This document shows, in pieces, positions 24,326 through 33,800 of a stretch of DNA of 64,000 nt. The DNA lies in NCBI RefSeq assembly GCF_014646215.1, contig NZ_BMNA01000004.1, positions 338,125 through 402,124 on the forward strand, read 5' to 3'. The notes beneath the pieces were generated by a model. That model saw only the letters and a list, made by a program, of their open reading frames with translations. It searched no databases and was not told where the DNA came from. A program made the position numbers and the translations under genes. Every line of letters starts with the position of its first letter. Position 1 is the first letter of the stretch. The stretch comes from Nakamurella endophytica. Lineage in GTDB: Bacteria; Actinomycetota; Actinomycetes; Mycobacteriales; Nakamurellaceae.

Positions 24326-24975
24326 TCGACTACTGGAGTTCCAACCAGGCCGAGATCTGGCGCCTGCTGTGGTCCCACGCCTGGCTGTCGGTGGTGCCCG
24401 TCATCATCGGCCTCGTGATCGCACTCCCGCTGGGCTGGGTGGCCGCCCGCCACCGCTGGGCCTACCCACCCCTGGTGGGCATCGCCGGGCTGCTCTACAC
24501 GATCCCGTCGCTGGCGCTGTTCGTCGCGCTGCCGGGCATCCTGCACACCCGGATCCTCGACGTGACCAACGTCGTGGTGGCCCTCACCGTGTACGCGGTC
24601 GCCCTGCTGGTGCGGGTGGTGTCCGACGGGCTGACCTCGGTGTCCGCGGACACGCTGCAGGCCGCCACCGCCATGGGCTACCGGCCCGCCGGGCGGTTCT
24701 TCGCGGTGGAACTGCCGCTGGCGGTCCCGGTGATCGCGGCCGGGGTGCGCGTGGCCACCGTGTCCAACGTGTCGCTGGTGGCGGTGGCGACCTTCGTCGG
24801 GACGGCCCAGCTGGGAACGCTGTTCACCGAGGGCCTGTCCCGCACCGTCAACCAGCTCCCGCCGATCCTGACGGGCATCCTGCTGTCCCTGGTGCTCGCC
24901 CTGGTGCTGGACCTGCTGATCCAGTTGGCCACCCGGCTGGCGACACCGTGGCGCCGGGCGGAGGTGCGACGGTGA
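24322..24975 (+). CDS. opuCB: Osmoprotectant ABC transporter permease 1
   Basis: A 217-residue permease of the OpuCB/ProW family with about five or six hydrophobic helices. It has the motif IPSLALFVALP in TM3 and the ATPase-docking loop around LQAATAMGYRPAGRFFAVELPLAVPVI. The GTG overlaps the ATPase stop by 4 bp (GTGA), and its own stop overlaps the next gene by 4 bp, so all three are coupled. Confidence 0.9.
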   Translation: MIDYWSSNQAEIWRLLWSHAWLSVVPVIIGLVIALPLGWVAARHRWAYPPLVGIAGLLYTIPSLALFVALPGILHTRILDVTNVVVALTVYAVALLVRVVSDGLTSVSADTLQAATAMGYRPAGRFFAVELPLAVPVIAAGVRVATVSNVSLVAVATFVGTAQLGTLFTEGLSRTVNQLPPILTGILLSLVLALVLDLLIQLATRLATPWRRAEVRR

Positions 24976-25790
24976 TCGGCGACTGGTGGTCCTACCTCAC
25001 CGACCCGGACAACTGGGACGGCCGCAACGGGCTCTGGGCCAACATCGTCGAGCACGTGACCTACTCCGGCATCGCCGTGGGGGTGGCGCTGCTGATCGCG
25101 TTCCCGCTCGGTCTGTGGATCGGCCACACCGGCCGCGGCGCCACGCTCGTCGTGGGCACGGTCAACGCCAGCCGGGCGCTGCCCACGTTCGGTCTGATGG
25201 TGCTGCTGTTCATCCTGATCTCGCCGCACTTCACCGGGAAGACGGACCTGCCGTACATCCTTCCGGTCGAGATCGTCCTGCTGCTGCTGGCCGTGCCGCC
25301 GATCCTGTCGAACACCTACGCCGGGTTGCAGTCGGTGGACCCGGCGGTGCGGGACGCGGCCCGGGGCATGGGCATGACCGGCGGCCAGGTGCTGCGGCAG
25401 GTCGAGCTGCCGAACGCCTACCCGTTGATCATGTCCGGCCTGCGCAGTGCCGCGCTGCAGGTCATTGCCACCGCCACGGTCGGCGCCTACATCGGGCTGG
25501 GCGGGCTGGGTGCGCCGATCTACGACGCCACCCAGCAGGGTCCCTTCCAGGACACCGAGTCCAGCCACCTGGCCACCGGCGAGCTGCTGACCGGAGCCTT
25601 CCTGGTGGCCGCGCTGGCGTTGCTGATCGATCTCGTCCTGGCAACGATCCAGCGCTACACGACCTCACGGGGAATAACCGGGCGCTACCGGAGTTCGTCC
25701 GATCTGGTCGCCCCCTCCGAGGTGGCGGTCCGCGCCGCCGAGGGCAGGACCGACCTCGCACCGGGAGGGCAGCAGGTGGCCGCGCTCTGA
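24972..25790 (+). CDS. opuCD: Osmoprotectant ABC transporter permease 2
   Basis: A 272-residue second permease of the same family: NASRALPTFGLMVLLF, PPILSNTYAGLQSVDPAVRDAARGMGM (docking loop) and a C-terminal helical pair. About 45 extra residues after the last helix (SSSDLVAPSE... to the end) are polar and probably cytoplasmic. The GTG overlaps the preceding gene as GTGA. The permeases probably work as a heterodimer. Confidence 0.9.
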   Translation: MIGDWWSYLTDPDNWDGRNGLWANIVEHVTYSGIAVGVALLIAFPLGLWIGHTGRGATLVVGTVNASRALPTFGLMVLLFILISPHFTGKTDLPYILPVEIVLLLLAVPPILSNTYAGLQSVDPAVRDAARGMGMTGGQVLRQVELPNAYPLIMSGLRSAALQVIATATVGAYIGLGGLGAPIYDATQQGPFQDTESSHLATGELLTGAFLVAALALLIDLVLATIQRYTTSRGITGRYRSSSDLVAPSEVAVRAAEGRTDLAPGGQQVAAL

Positions 25791-25882
25791 GCTGTCCCGA
25801 CGCTTCACCCGCACCGACCGCTCCATCCGATCGATGACGCAGTGACCGCCGGCACCGGCCGGCACCGACCCCAGGAGAGACC

Positions 25883-26959
25883 ATGAGACGCACCCGTGCA
25901 GCGGGACTCGTCGCCGCGTTCGCCGCGACCGCCCTGGCGCTGACCGCCTGCGGCAGCTCGACCTCCGGATCCGGATCGTCCAGCTCCACCAGCTCGAGCT
26001 CGAGCTCCGACAGCTCGTCCTCGGCCGCCACCGGGGCGTCGTCGGCGCCGGCCGGCTCGAGCACCGCCTCGTCGTCCGGGTCGGGCTCGGCGTCGGGTTC
26101 GACGTCGGGCTCGGCGTCGTCCGGCTCCGGCTCGGCGACGGCCGGCGGCGGGGGCGCACCCGGCTCGGTGGTGATCGGCTCGGCGAACTTCTCCGAGAGC
26201 GAGCTGCTGATGAACATCTACGCCGACGCGCTCAAGGCCAAGGGCGTCACGGTGTCGTTGAAGCCGGCGATCGGCAGCCGCGAGGTGTACCTCCCGGCGC
26301 TCAAGGACGGTTCGATCGACTTGATCCCGGAGTACACCGGCGTACTGCTGGCCTACTTCGACAAGAACAGCACCGCGACGTCGTCCGAGGACATCTACAA
26401 GGCGCTGCCGGCGGCCGTCGGTCCGGATCTGAAGGTGCTCGACCAGGCCAAGGCCGAGGACAAGGACTCGATCACCGTCAGCGCCGAGACGGCCAGCAAG
26501 TACAACCTCAAGTCGATCGGCGACCTCAAGTCGGTGGCCGGCGACCTGACCCTCGGCGCGCCGCCGGAGTTCAAGACCCGCGCCGACGGCATCCCCGGCC
26601 TCAAGGCCAAGTACGGGGTGGAGTTCGGGGACTTCAAGACCCTGGATGCCGGCGGCCCGCTGACCGTCAACGCCCTGAAGAACGGCCAGATCGACGCCGG
26701 CGACCTGTTCACCACGGACCCGGCCATCGAGGCCAACAAGTTCGTCGTGCTGCAGGACCCGGAGAACCTGTACACCGCGCAGAACATCGTCCCGCTGATC
26801 AACGCCGCCAAGTCGACGCCCACCATCGAGGCTGCGCTGAACGCGGTGTCCGCGAAGCTGGAGACCACCACGCTGGTCGACCTGAACGCCAAGGTCGGTT
26901 CCGGGTCCGACCCGGCGACCGTGGCCGCCGACTGGGTCAAGTCGCAGGGCCTGGGCTGA
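25883..26959 (+). CDS. opuCC: Osmoprotectant-binding lipoprotein
   Basis: A 358-residue substrate-binding protein of the OpuAC family. The signal peptide ends in a lipobox (LTAC, Cys at about 23). A linker of about 70 residues is almost entirely Ser, Gly, Ala and Thr. The ligand-binding fold follows: [70 protein letters not shown]. In this family aromatic residues form the quaternary-ammonium cage; the exact ligand cannot be read here. ATG at 25883 follows CCAGGAGA. The 92-bp gap before it leaves room for a separate signal, but it is probably in the same transcript. Confidence 0.9.
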   Translation: MRRTRAAGLVAAFAATALALTACGSSTSGSGSSSSTSSSSSSDSSSSAATGASSAPAGSSTASSSGSGSASGSTSGSASSGSGSATAGGGGAPGSVVIGSANFSESELLMNIYADALKAKGVTVSLKPAIGSREVYLPALKDGSIDLIPEYTGVLLAYFDKNSTATSSEDIYKALPAAVGPDLKVLDQAKAEDKDSITVSAETASKYNLKSIGDLKSVAGDLTLGAPPEFKTRADGIPGLKAKYGVEFGDFKTLDAGGPLTVNALKNGQIDAGDLFTTDPAIEANKFVVLQDPENLYTAQNIVPLINAAKSTPTIEAALNAVSAKLETTTLVDLNAKVGSGSDPATVAADWVKSQGLG

Positions 26960-26965
26960 CGCCCG

Positions 26966-27000
26966 CCCGGTGCGGCGCGCTTCCGGCGTGCCGCACCGGG
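26966..27000 (+). terminator. Terminator of the osmoprotectant operon
   Basis: CCCGGTGCGGC (26966-26976) pairs perfectly with GCCGCACCGGG (26990-27000), an 11-bp stem and 13-nt loop, 7 bp after the stop codon. Confidence 0.8.
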
Positions 27001-27225
27001 TGTCCCCCGCGTTGCCCTGCCGGACGTCGGCGCTCCGGAGTCCGGGATCCGGTGCCCGGGCGTGCGGCTCGGTGCTGCCAGGCGCGGGCTCCCGGCGCTC
27101 CGGCGTGTGGGCCGCGGACGTGTCCGCGAGAACCGGCCGGCGGTCGTGGACGACCTGACCTCCGGCGTCCGCGCCGGTGTCGCACCATCCGGGTCCCGAG
27201 TGACCGTGTGACAGGATGGCGGACC

Positions 27226-28452
27226 GTGACCAGCGCCACGAACGCCCCGTCCCGCCGGATCTCCGCCAGGATCGCCGCCATCGCGGAATCCGCCACCCTG
27301 GCCGTGGACGCCAAGGCCAAGGCGCTGAAGGCCGCCGGCCGCCCGGTGATCGGGTTCGGCGCCGGTGAACCGGACTTCCCGACCCCGGAGCCCATCGTCA
27401 AGGCCGCCGTCGAGGCGTGCCAGCAGCCGGCCAACCACCGCTACACCCCGACCGCCGGCCTGCCGGAGCTGCGCCGGGCCGTCGCCGACAAGACCGCCCG
27501 CGACTCGAACCTGCACGTCGAGCCGCAGCAGGTGTTGATCACCAACGGTGGCAAGCAGGCCGTCTACCAGGCCTTCGCCACCCTGCTCGACCCCGGCGAC
27601 GAGGTGCTGCTGCCGGCGCCGTTCTGGACCACCTACCCCGAGGCCATCGCCCTGGCCGGTGGCGTGCCCGTCCAGGTGACGGCCGACGAGAGCACCGGCT
27701 ACCGGGTGTCCGTCGAGCAGCTCGACGCAGCCGTCACGCCACGCACCAAGGTGCTGCTGTTCTGCTCGCCCTCGAACCCGACCGGCGCCGTGTACCCGCC
27801 GGACCAGGTGGCCGCGATCGGCCGGTGGGCCGCGGAGCGCGGGCTGTGGGTCGTCACGGACGAGATCTACGAGCACCTGACCTACGGCGGCGCGGAGCAC
27901 GTCTCGATGCCCGTGGTGGCGCCGGAGATCGCCGACCGGTGCGTCGTCCTCAACGGGGTGGCCAAGACCTACGCGATGACGGGCTGGCGGGTCGGCTGGC
28001 TCATCGGCCCGACCGACGTGGTGACCGCGGCCACGAACCTGCAGTCGCACCTGACGTCGAACGTGTCCAACGTGTCCCAGCGCGCGGCGCTGGAGGCGGT
28101 GTCCGGGCCGTTGGACGCCGTGGAGATGATGCGGGCCGCCTTCGACCGCCGGCGGCAGACCATGGTCCGGCTGCTCCGCGAGATCCCCGGCGTCACCTGC
28201 CCCGAGCCGGAGGGGGCGTTCTACGCCTACCCGTCCGTCCGGGGGCTGGTCGGCAAGAGCTTCGGCGGGGTCCGGCCCGCGTCGTCGAGCGAGCTCGCCG
28301 CGCTCGTCCTGGAGCGGGCGGAGGTCGCCGTGGTCCCCGGTGAGGCGTTCGGCACGCCCGGGTACTTCCGGCTGTCCTACGCGCTGGGCGATGCGGATCT
28401 GGAGACCGGCGTGCGACGGATGGGCGAGTTCCTGGCCACGGCGCGGGACTGA
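27226..28452 (+). CDS. PLP-dependent class I aminotransferase, aspartate type
   Basis: A 408-residue fold-type I aminotransferase of the aspartate aminotransferase Ib group. The N-terminus has [17 protein letters not shown], then [14 protein letters not shown], the substrate-loop [16 protein letters not shown]-contacting V-T-D-E-I-Y-E-H, and the Schiff-base lysine in [14 protein letters not shown]; the distal Arg is in GYFRLSYA. It should interconvert aspartate/2-oxoglutarate or close amino acids. GTG at 27226 is preferred (AGGATGGCGG upstream); a GTG six codons earlier is open. Orthologues near secE are common in actinobacteria. The 299 bp after it (28453-28751) shows no gene. Confidence 0.88.
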   Translation: MTSATNAPSRRISARIAAIAESATLAVDAKAKALKAAGRPVIGFGAGEPDFPTPEPIVKAAVEACQQPANHRYTPTAGLPELRRAVADKTARDSNLHVEPQQVLITNGGKQAVYQAFATLLDPGDEVLLPAPFWTTYPEAIALAGGVPVQVTADESTGYRVSVEQLDAAVTPRTKVLLFCSPSNPTGAVYPPDQVAAIGRWAAERGLWVVTDEIYEHLTYGGAEHVSMPVVAPEIADRCVVLNGVAKTYAMTGWRVGWLIGPTDVVTAATNLQSHLTSNVSNVSQRAALEAVSGPLDAVEMMRAAFDRRRQTMVRLLREIPGVTCPEPEGAFYAYPSVRGLVGKSFGGVRPASSSELAALVLERAEVAVVPGEAFGTPGYFRLSYALGDADLETGVRRMGEFLATARD

Positions 28453-28751
28453 CCTGTCCCCGACGGAGCCGCCGCCGGGCCGCCTCCGCTGCTCCGCGGC
28501 CGGATCGCGGACGGCCTCCGAACGCTCCGGCCGGTGCGCCCGTCGGGCCGAGAAGACCTCGACCGAAGGGCGACCTGACGGCCGAAGTCGAGGATGGCGC
28601 CGAGCAGCTCCTCGGGACCGAAACCTGCGTGGGACGTCGGAGCCGGGAGCCCCGGCCGCCGCCGCACCGGCCGTCGCGACGACCGGCCAGCCGGAGGGGC
28701 GCGGCCCGGCGATGCGGGCGCGGCGGGAACGCGATCGGGCCGGAGTGCCGC

Positions 28752-29252
28752 TCAGCCCAGCCGGACGGTCGCGCGGGCCTTGCCCAGCACGGTCTGGCCC
28801 TGGAAGCGCGCGGTGACGTCGATCCGGGCGGTGCCGGCCTGCTCGTCGACGGCCCCGACCACACCGGTCAGCTCCACGGTCGCGCCCGCGTCGTCGTTCG
28901 GCACGACGACGGGACGGGTGAAGGTGACCCCCAGTTCCACGACGCCGCCCGGCCCGCCGACCCAGTCGGTCACCAGCCGGCCGGCCAGTGCCATCGTGAG
29001 CATGCCGTGGGCGATGACGCCGGGCAGCCCGACGGCCGAGGCCACGCGGTCGTTCCAGTGGATCGGGTTGAAGTCGCCGGACGCGCCGGCGTAACGGACC
29101 AGCCGGTCCCGGGTCACCGCCACGGTCAGCGGCGGGAGCTCGTCCCCGACGGCCACCGAGCCGGCAGCCGGCGCCACTGCACGGTCCCCCGGGTCGCGGA
29201 CGTCCGTCGCGGACGTGCCCGGCCCCGACGTCGGGGCGCCACCGGGGGTCAC
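28752..29252 (-). CDS. MaoC-like hydratase/dehydratase, HadB-like
   Basis: A 166-residue hot-dog fold protein. After a Pro/Gly-rich N-terminus of about 40 residues comes the hydratase 2 motif YAGASGDFNPIHWNDRVAS with the catalytic Asp and His, then LPGVIAHGMLTMALAGRL. In mycobacteria HadB is the catalytic half of (3R)-hydroxyacyl-ACP dehydratase. The GTG start overlaps the hadA-like stop as GTGA, so the two should be made together as a heterodimer. Because the lineage is probably without mycolic acids, a role in ordinary or specialised fatty acid synthesis is more likely. A shorter start near GDELPPL is possible. Confidence 0.8.
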   Translation of the reverse strand: MTPGGAPTSGPGTSATDVRDPGDRAVAPAAGSVAVGDELPPLTVAVTRDRLVRYAGASGDFNPIHWNDRVASAVGLPGVIAHGMLTMALAGRLVTDWVGGPGGVVELGVTFTRPVVVPNDDAGATVELTGVVGAVDEQAGTARIDVTARFQGQTVLGKARATVRLG

Positions 29253-29695
29253 TCCGCCGCCCGGGCGACGAGGGTGCCGACGGTCGTGCACACCGGGTCG
29301 CCGGCGGCGTCGGTGATCTCGGTGCGGACCGACACGACGTCGTTCCCGGCGAGCACGCGCAGCGAGTCGACGCAGGCCACCGCCGACAGCACGTCGCCGG
29401 CATGGATAGGCCGGTGATGGGTGAACCGCTGGTCGCGATGGACCACGCGGGAGAAATCCAGTCCCAGCTCGGGGTGGAAGAGGAGCCGGTCCTGCGCGCC
29501 GGCCACCACCGCGATGGCGAAGGTGGGCGGCGCGATCAGGTCCGGATAGCCGGCGGCCCGGGCTGCAGCCCGGTCGACGCACAGCGGGTTGGTCTCGCCG
29601 ATGGCCGCGCAGAACTCGCGCACCTTCTCGACTCCGACCTCGTACGGCTCGCCGAGGGGGAACGGCCGGCCGACGAACGACGCCTCGAGGGGCAC
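29249..29695 (-). CDS. MaoC N-terminal-type dehydratase subunit, HadA-like
   Basis: A 148-residue hot-dog protein of the FAS1/HadA type: SFVGRPFPLGEPYEVGVEKVREFCAAIGETNP at the N-terminus, then DLIAPPTFAIAV, RFTHHRPIHAGDVLSAV. It lacks the D-x4-H hydratase motif and is probably the substrate-binding partner of the following HadB-like protein. GTG at 29695 begins 8 nt after the rpmG stop without a good ribosome site, suggesting coupling to rpmG; an earlier in-frame start at 29737 would overlap rpmG by 35 bp. No hadC-like third gene is present. Confidence 0.78.
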   Translation of the reverse strand: MPLEASFVGRPFPLGEPYEVGVEKVREFCAAIGETNPLCVDRAAARAAGYPDLIAPPTFAIAVVAGAQDRLLFHPELGLDFSRVVHRDQRFTHHRPIHAGDVLSAVACVDSLRVLAGNDVVSVRTEITDAAGDPVCTTVGTLVARAAE

Positions 29696-29702
29696 CGCTG
29701 GA

Positions 29703-29867
29703 TCAGCGGGTCTCGCGGTGGGCGCGGTGCACGCCACAGTTCGGGCAGAACTTCTTCAGCTCCAGCCGATCCGGGTCGTTCCGCCGGTTCTTGCGGGTGA
29801 TGTAGTTGCGGTGCTTGCACTGCTCGCAGGCGAGCGTGATCTTCGGGCGCACATCGGTGGCGGCCAC
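29703..29867 (-). CDS. rpmG: 50S ribosomal protein L33 (zinc-binding form)
   Basis: A 54-residue L33 with both zinc-binding CxxC pairs (CEQC and CPNC), [21 protein letters not shown] and the C-terminal [11 protein letters not shown] at 29867 gives the usual N-terminus [14 protein letters not shown] is about 9 nt upstream. An in-frame start eight codons earlier gives a non-conserved extension and is rejected. Four-cysteine L33 is the zinc-replete paralogue. Confidence 0.95.
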   Translation of the reverse strand: MAATDVRPKITLACEQCKHRNYITRKNRRNDPDRLELKKFCPNCGVHRAHRETR

Positions 29868-29955
29868 TGTCGCTGCCTCTCTTCTCGACATCGGCGCGGC
29901 GCGGAGACCTCCCGCGCCGCCTGGTACGTCCGGCTCGTGGCCGGGTGGTGCTGGG

Positions 29956-30028
29956 TAGCGGTGGCCGGACTTGAACCGGCGACACAGCGATTATGAGCCG
30001 CTTGCTCTACCGACTGAGCTACACCGCC
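29956..30028 (-). tRNA. tRNA-Met (anticodon CAT)
   Basis: 73 nt on the complement: acceptor GGCGGTG/CACCGCT, D arm GCTC...GAGC, anticodon arm AGCGG-CTCATAA-TCGCT, T arm GCCGG-TTCAAGT-CCGGC, discriminator A. The acceptor's first base is paired with T (G-U), so it reads as elongator rather than initiator. No encoded CCA. Confidence 0.95.
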
Positions 30029-30132
30029 CCGGTGCCGGGCTGGTCGTCCCGACACCGCCCGACGCCGCAGCGCCGGTACCACAACGGCCACGGTCCACCG
30101 GACATTCCCGGTGTGCCCGCGGCCGCTGACCG

Positions 30133-30205
30133 AGCCCCTTTACGGAATCGAACCGTAGACCTTCTCCTTACCATGGAGACGCTCTGCCGACTGAGCTAAA
30201 GGGGC
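30133..30205 (-). tRNA. tRNA-Thr (anticodon GGT)
   Basis: 73 nt on the complement: acceptor GCCCCTT/AAGGGGC, D arm GCTC...GAGC, anticodon arm TCTCC-ATGGTAA-GGAGA, T arm TACGG-TTCGATT-CCGTA, discriminator T. It lies about 105 bp upstream of tRNA-Met, in the order known from other actinobacteria. The 283 bp upstream (30206-30488) shows no gene. Confidence 0.95.
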
Positions 30206-30488
30206 GGGCCGTGCGGTGGTGCACCGGACTGCCGCACCGCGGTCGCCCGGCCGCGCCTGCCCCTGGACGGACCGGAGCTGCAGACGCGAAGCTGCTCCCA
30301 GCAGTCGGTGGAGGACCATCGTCCGTCTGGGAGCCTCCACATCGTAGCGCACCCGCGGAGTCACCGACGACCGAGCCGAGCCTGCGCACCGGGCCGGGGG
30401 CCGCGGAGCCGGCTCCCGCTACGACCCACCGGCACGCGAGCCGGCATCCGCACCGACCCGCCGGCACGGCCGGCTGCGCCGGTCGCCG

Positions 30489-33044
30489 TCAGCCGACGAT
30501 GAGCCGCAGCGTGTCGGCCTGCAGGATCGGGTCGTCCATCCGCATGGTGCGGGAGGTCAACCAAGCCTCCATCTTGCCGATCGGCTGGGGACGGGCGATC
30601 AGGAAGCCCTGCACGGTGTCGCACTCGAGGGTGCGCAGGGCGTCGCGCGCCGCCTCCTCCTCCACGCCCTCGGCGACGACGGACAGGCTCAGCGAGTGAC
30701 CGAGCTCGATGATGGCCCGGACGATCGCCAGGTCCCCGATGTCGGTCACCATGCCCTGCACGAAGGACTTGTCGATCTTGATCTCGTCGATCGGCAACCG
30801 GCGCAGGTAGGCCAGCGACGAGTAACCGGTGCCGAAATCGTCGACCGACAGGTGCAGGCCCATGTCGTGCAGCTCCTGCAGGATCGGCATGGACCGTTCC
30901 GGAGCGGCCATGACGCTCGACTCGGTGATCTCGAACGTCAGCAGCTCCGGTGGCACGCCGTGCGCGGCCAGCGCGGCCGCCACCCGCGCCGGGAAGTTCG
31001 GCGACGACAGGTTGTGCACCGACAGGTTCACCGCGACGCCGATCCGCATCCGGCGGTCCATCCAGCGGCGGATCTGCGCCAGCACGATCTCCAGCACGTG
31101 CTCCAGCAGGATGTCGATCGAGCCGGTGGCCTCGATGGCGGCGACGAACTCGGCGGGCGAGACCACGCCGAGCTCGGGGTGGTCCCAGCGCACCAGCGCC
31201 TCCATGCCGACCAGCTCCCGGTCGGCGAGGCGGATCTTGGGCTGGAACACCACCGTGATCAGGCCCTGCTCGACGGCCTTGCGGAACTGGGTGACCAGCT
31301 GGAAGCGGCGACGGAAGACGTCGCCCATGGTGTCGGTGTAGCAGCGCAGCGCGTCCTCGGACGACTGTGCCGCGGTGAGCGCCGTCTCCGCACGCTGCAG
31401 CAGGGCGGCGGCGCGGGCGGCGACCGCACCCTCGACCTCGTCGACCAGGGCCACGCCGGCCCGGGCCTGCGGCTCGACGTCGATGCCGCCGAGCGGGTAG
31501 GGCTGGCCGACGAGGTCGAGCAGTCCGGCAGCGACCTGCTCGATCTCCTCCGGCGGCAGCCGGTCGATGAGCACGGCGAAGCAGTCCGACTCCAGGTGGG
31601 CGACGGCGCGCTCCGCGCCGAGCGCGGACAGCAGCCGGTGGCCGGCGGCCAGCAGGAGCTGCTCCCCGCGGTCGTGGCCCACGGCATTGTTGACCTCGGC
31701 GAGGATGCCGAGCTGGACGAGCAGCACCGCGCCGATCGACCCGTCGGACAGCCCGGTTCGGGTCCGGCTCATCAGTCCGCGCCAGTTGAGCATGCCGGTG
31801 ATGGCGTCGTGGTCGGCCTCGTGCCGGAGCCGCTCGACCAGCCGCAGGTTGTCCAGCGACGTGGCGACGTGCTGGCCCAGCGTCTCCAGCAGCCGCAGGT
31901 CGTTGACCGAGAACCGGCCCCACCGGCTGCGGCGGTTGCGCACCTCGAGGTAGCCGCGCGTGCGGTCGCCGGACCGCAGCGGGACGACCAGCACGTCCCA
32001 GGCTCCCCGGTCGTCCAGGCTGGCCAGCACGGCGGGATCGGTGGTGCGGTCGGAGGACGCCTGCGTGCCGCCGGTGCCCGCGGCGAGCGCGAGCAGGGGA
32101 TCGTCGGCCGGTCGGGCCGGCTCGTCCAGCTGGCCCTCGGGGGTGACCGCCAGCACCCGGAAGCCGTCGTCCGGATCGGTCAGGTGCACCACCGCGACCC
32201 GGGCGTTCAGTTGCTCGCGGACCTGCTCGAGCATCACCAGCCAGTCACCGACGTCCGACCCGACACCGACCACGTGCCGGCCGAAGGCGTACATGCGGGA
32301 CAGGTCGGTGTGCTGGCGGAGGAACTGGGCGTAGACGCGGTAGGCGACGACGACGGCGGCTGCGAGCGCGAAGGTCAGCAGCCGGCCGGTGCCGTCCTGC
32401 TCGTGCCACAGCGTCCAGCCGACCAGCACGAAGGTCGTCGCCACCCCCGAGGTGACCAGCGAGCGGGTGAGCACCCGGCGCATGGGCTCCGCGGGGCCGA
32501 TCAGCCGGTAGGCCAGCCCGACGACGACGTGGGTCAGCAGGCCGCCGGCCGGGATGCCGATGAACGGCAGCAGAAAGGCCCAGCCTGTCGGATCGTCGCT
32601 CCTGCTGCTCAGCGCGGCGAACACGGCCACCGCCGTGCCGCTCTCGGCGAGCACGATCGCCAGGTTGGCCAGGATGTTGCGCCAGGTGTCCCGCCGGATC
32701 AGGAAGACCGCCGCGGCGGCCACCACGTTGGCGGCGCCGATGAGCGGGGCGGTCAGGGTGAGCAGCGCGATCGCCGTCGGGATCTCGGTCAGACTGATCA
32801 GCAGCGTCTCGCGGCGGATCTCGATCCGCAGTGGGACGATCTCGCTGAGCAGGTACAGGGCCGCGATGAGCACCGCGGCGATCAGCACGGGCGCCGAGTA
32901 CTCGGACCGGATCCCGTCGAACCGGGCGATGCCGAACCACCAGAGCGGGATGGAGCCGAGCCCGACCACCACGGCCAGCCCGAGGAGCACCTGCCGGCTG
33001 TCGAACGTCCGGCCCGGTGGCCGTTCGACGGGATCCGGCGTCAT
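30489..33044 (-). CDS. Membrane GAF-GGDEF-EAL protein, likely c-di-GMP phosphodiesterase
   Basis: An 851-residue signalling protein. About seven hydrophobic segments fill residues 18-240, a GAF-like domain about 250-400 (VAVVHLTDPDDGFRVLAV, LVVPLRSGDRTRGYLEV), a GGDEF domain about 405-570 and an EAL domain about 595-835. The GGDEF active loop reads E-S-D-C-F (about 484-488), so cyclase activity is not expected. The EAL domain keeps E in MEALVRW (about 613), NLS, ITES, DDFGTGYSSL (about 736), K in KIDKSFV and VAEGVE (about 788), so it should cleave c-di-GMP. GGAGGAG lies 6 nt before the ATG. A c-di-GMP-binding family (YajQ) gene is the next protein gene upstream, on the opposite strand. Confidence 0.9.
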   Translation of the reverse strand: MTPDPVERPPGRTFDSRQVLLGLAVVVGLGSIPLWWFGIARFDGIRSEYSAPVLIAAVLIAALYLLSEIVPLRIEIRRETLLISLTEIPTAIALLTLTAPLIGAANVVAAAAVFLIRRDTWRNILANLAIVLAESGTAVAVFAALSSRSDDPTGWAFLLPFIGIPAGGLLTHVVVGLAYRLIGPAEPMRRVLTRSLVTSGVATTFVLVGWTLWHEQDGTGRLLTFALAAAVVVAYRVYAQFLRQHTDLSRMYAFGRHVVGVGSDVGDWLVMLEQVREQLNARVAVVHLTDPDDGFRVLAVTPEGQLDEPARPADDPLLALAAGTGGTQASSDRTTDPAVLASLDDRGAWDVLVVPLRSGDRTRGYLEVRNRRSRWGRFSVNDLRLLETLGQHVATSLDNLRLVERLRHEADHDAITGMLNWRGLMSRTRTGLSDGSIGAVLLVQLGILAEVNNAVGHDRGEQLLLAAGHRLLSALGAERAVAHLESDCFAVLIDRLPPEEIEQVAAGLLDLVGQPYPLGGIDVEPQARAGVALVDEVEGAVAARAAALLQRAETALTAAQSSEDALRCYTDTMGDVFRRRFQLVTQFRKAVEQGLITVVFQPKIRLADRELVGMEALVRWDHPELGVVSPAEFVAAIEATGSIDILLEHVLEIVLAQIRRWMDRRMRIGVAVNLSVHNLSSPNFPARVAAALAAHGVPPELLTFEITESSVMAAPERSMPILQELHDMGLHLSVDDFGTGYSSLAYLRRLPIDEIKIDKSFVQGMVTDIGDLAIVRAIIELGHSLSLSVVAEGVEEEAARDALRTLECDTVQGFLIARPQPIGKMEAWLTSRTMRMDDPILQADTLRLIVG

Positions 33045-33437
33045 GGCGACTCCTCCGGATCAACTGGCTGGACGGCGGACGAGGGCCGTCCACCCGTCAT
33101 TTTCAGGCATGCGCGGACCGTAGCGAGCCGAAAGAACCGAATGCGCGACTGCGACATCGCTTTCACCCGGTTCAGCGTTACACGGCTCCCCGAGGCCGGA
33201 GCCCTAGCCGTCGGTAGGCTGCGGTACGACGACAACGCCGCTGGATGGGGCCGCGTGCTGCTCGGACGGCGTAGTGGCAGTGACGGCGCGGTTCCCGGAC
33301 GCGGTGCGAAATCCGTCGCGCCCGTGCCAGGCGCCGCCGTCACACCCGCCGGAGCGGGACGGGGATCACCATGGGCTCGCTGTGGCCGCCTCGGGAACGG
33401 GCGACCGGGCGACCGGGCGGCACGTCGGAACAGGGTG
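33045..33437. other. Gene-free region upstream of EAL gene
   Basis: 393 bp between the start of the EAL gene and the 3' end of tRNA-Tyr. No open frame here has coding character. It must carry the EAL promoter, but no strong SigA-type pair was found; on the complement TGAACC (33174-33169) is present without the CGT box at 16 bp. Short runs of GGGCGACC repeat at 33400-33420. Confidence 0.4.
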
Positions 33438-33518
33438 TGGCAGGTGAGAGATTCGAACTCCCGTAGCTTGCGCGGCTGATTTACAGTCAGCTCCCTTTGG
33501 CCACTCGGGCAACCTGCC
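33438..33518 (-). tRNA. tRNA-Tyr (anticodon GTA)
   Basis: 81 nt class II tRNA on the complement: acceptor GGCAGGT/ACCTGCC, anticodon arm GCTGA-CTGTAAA-TCAGC, long variable arm, T arm GGGAG-TTCGAAT-CTCTC, discriminator A, no encoded CCA. Confidence 0.96.
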
Positions 33519-33542
33519 GTGCACGCCGCAGCGTGCGGGGCC

Positions 33543-33573
33543 AGAGTACAAGCTCCCCACCGCCCGGACACAA
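33543..33573 (-). promoter_or_regulatory. Possible tRNA-Tyr promoter
   Basis: On the complement, TACTCT (33548-33543) is a fair -10, with TTGTGT (33573-33568) 19 bp upstream as a loosely spaced -35. The predicted start is about 18 nt before the tRNA. Confidence 0.45.
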
Positions 33574-33800
33574 TCGCACGCCCGGACCGTGCCGGTCGCC
33601 GGTGGCGGGCCGACCCCGGGGTACCGGTGCGTGGGGACGGTTCCCTCGCCGGCCCCCGCGCGGCTCGTGCCCGTTCCGCACGGGCGGCTACGGTCGCGGT
33701 GTACCGCTGCGGCCCTCCGGCCGCGGCCCGGATCACCGGGAGACGTCCCGCGCAACCGGCGGGGACGTCCGGTGGCGCCAGCCGGAAGGAGACGGTCGTC

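Noticed and set aside
28453-28751. A hidden gene or RNA between the aminotransferase and hadB
   Set aside because: Only a short 7-bp inverted repeat (CCTCGAC...GTCGAGG) was seen; frames lack coding character.
33148-33174. TGAACC upstream of the EAL gene on the - strand as a SigL promoter
   Set aside because: No CGT element at 16-17 bp; the match is only to the -35 half.
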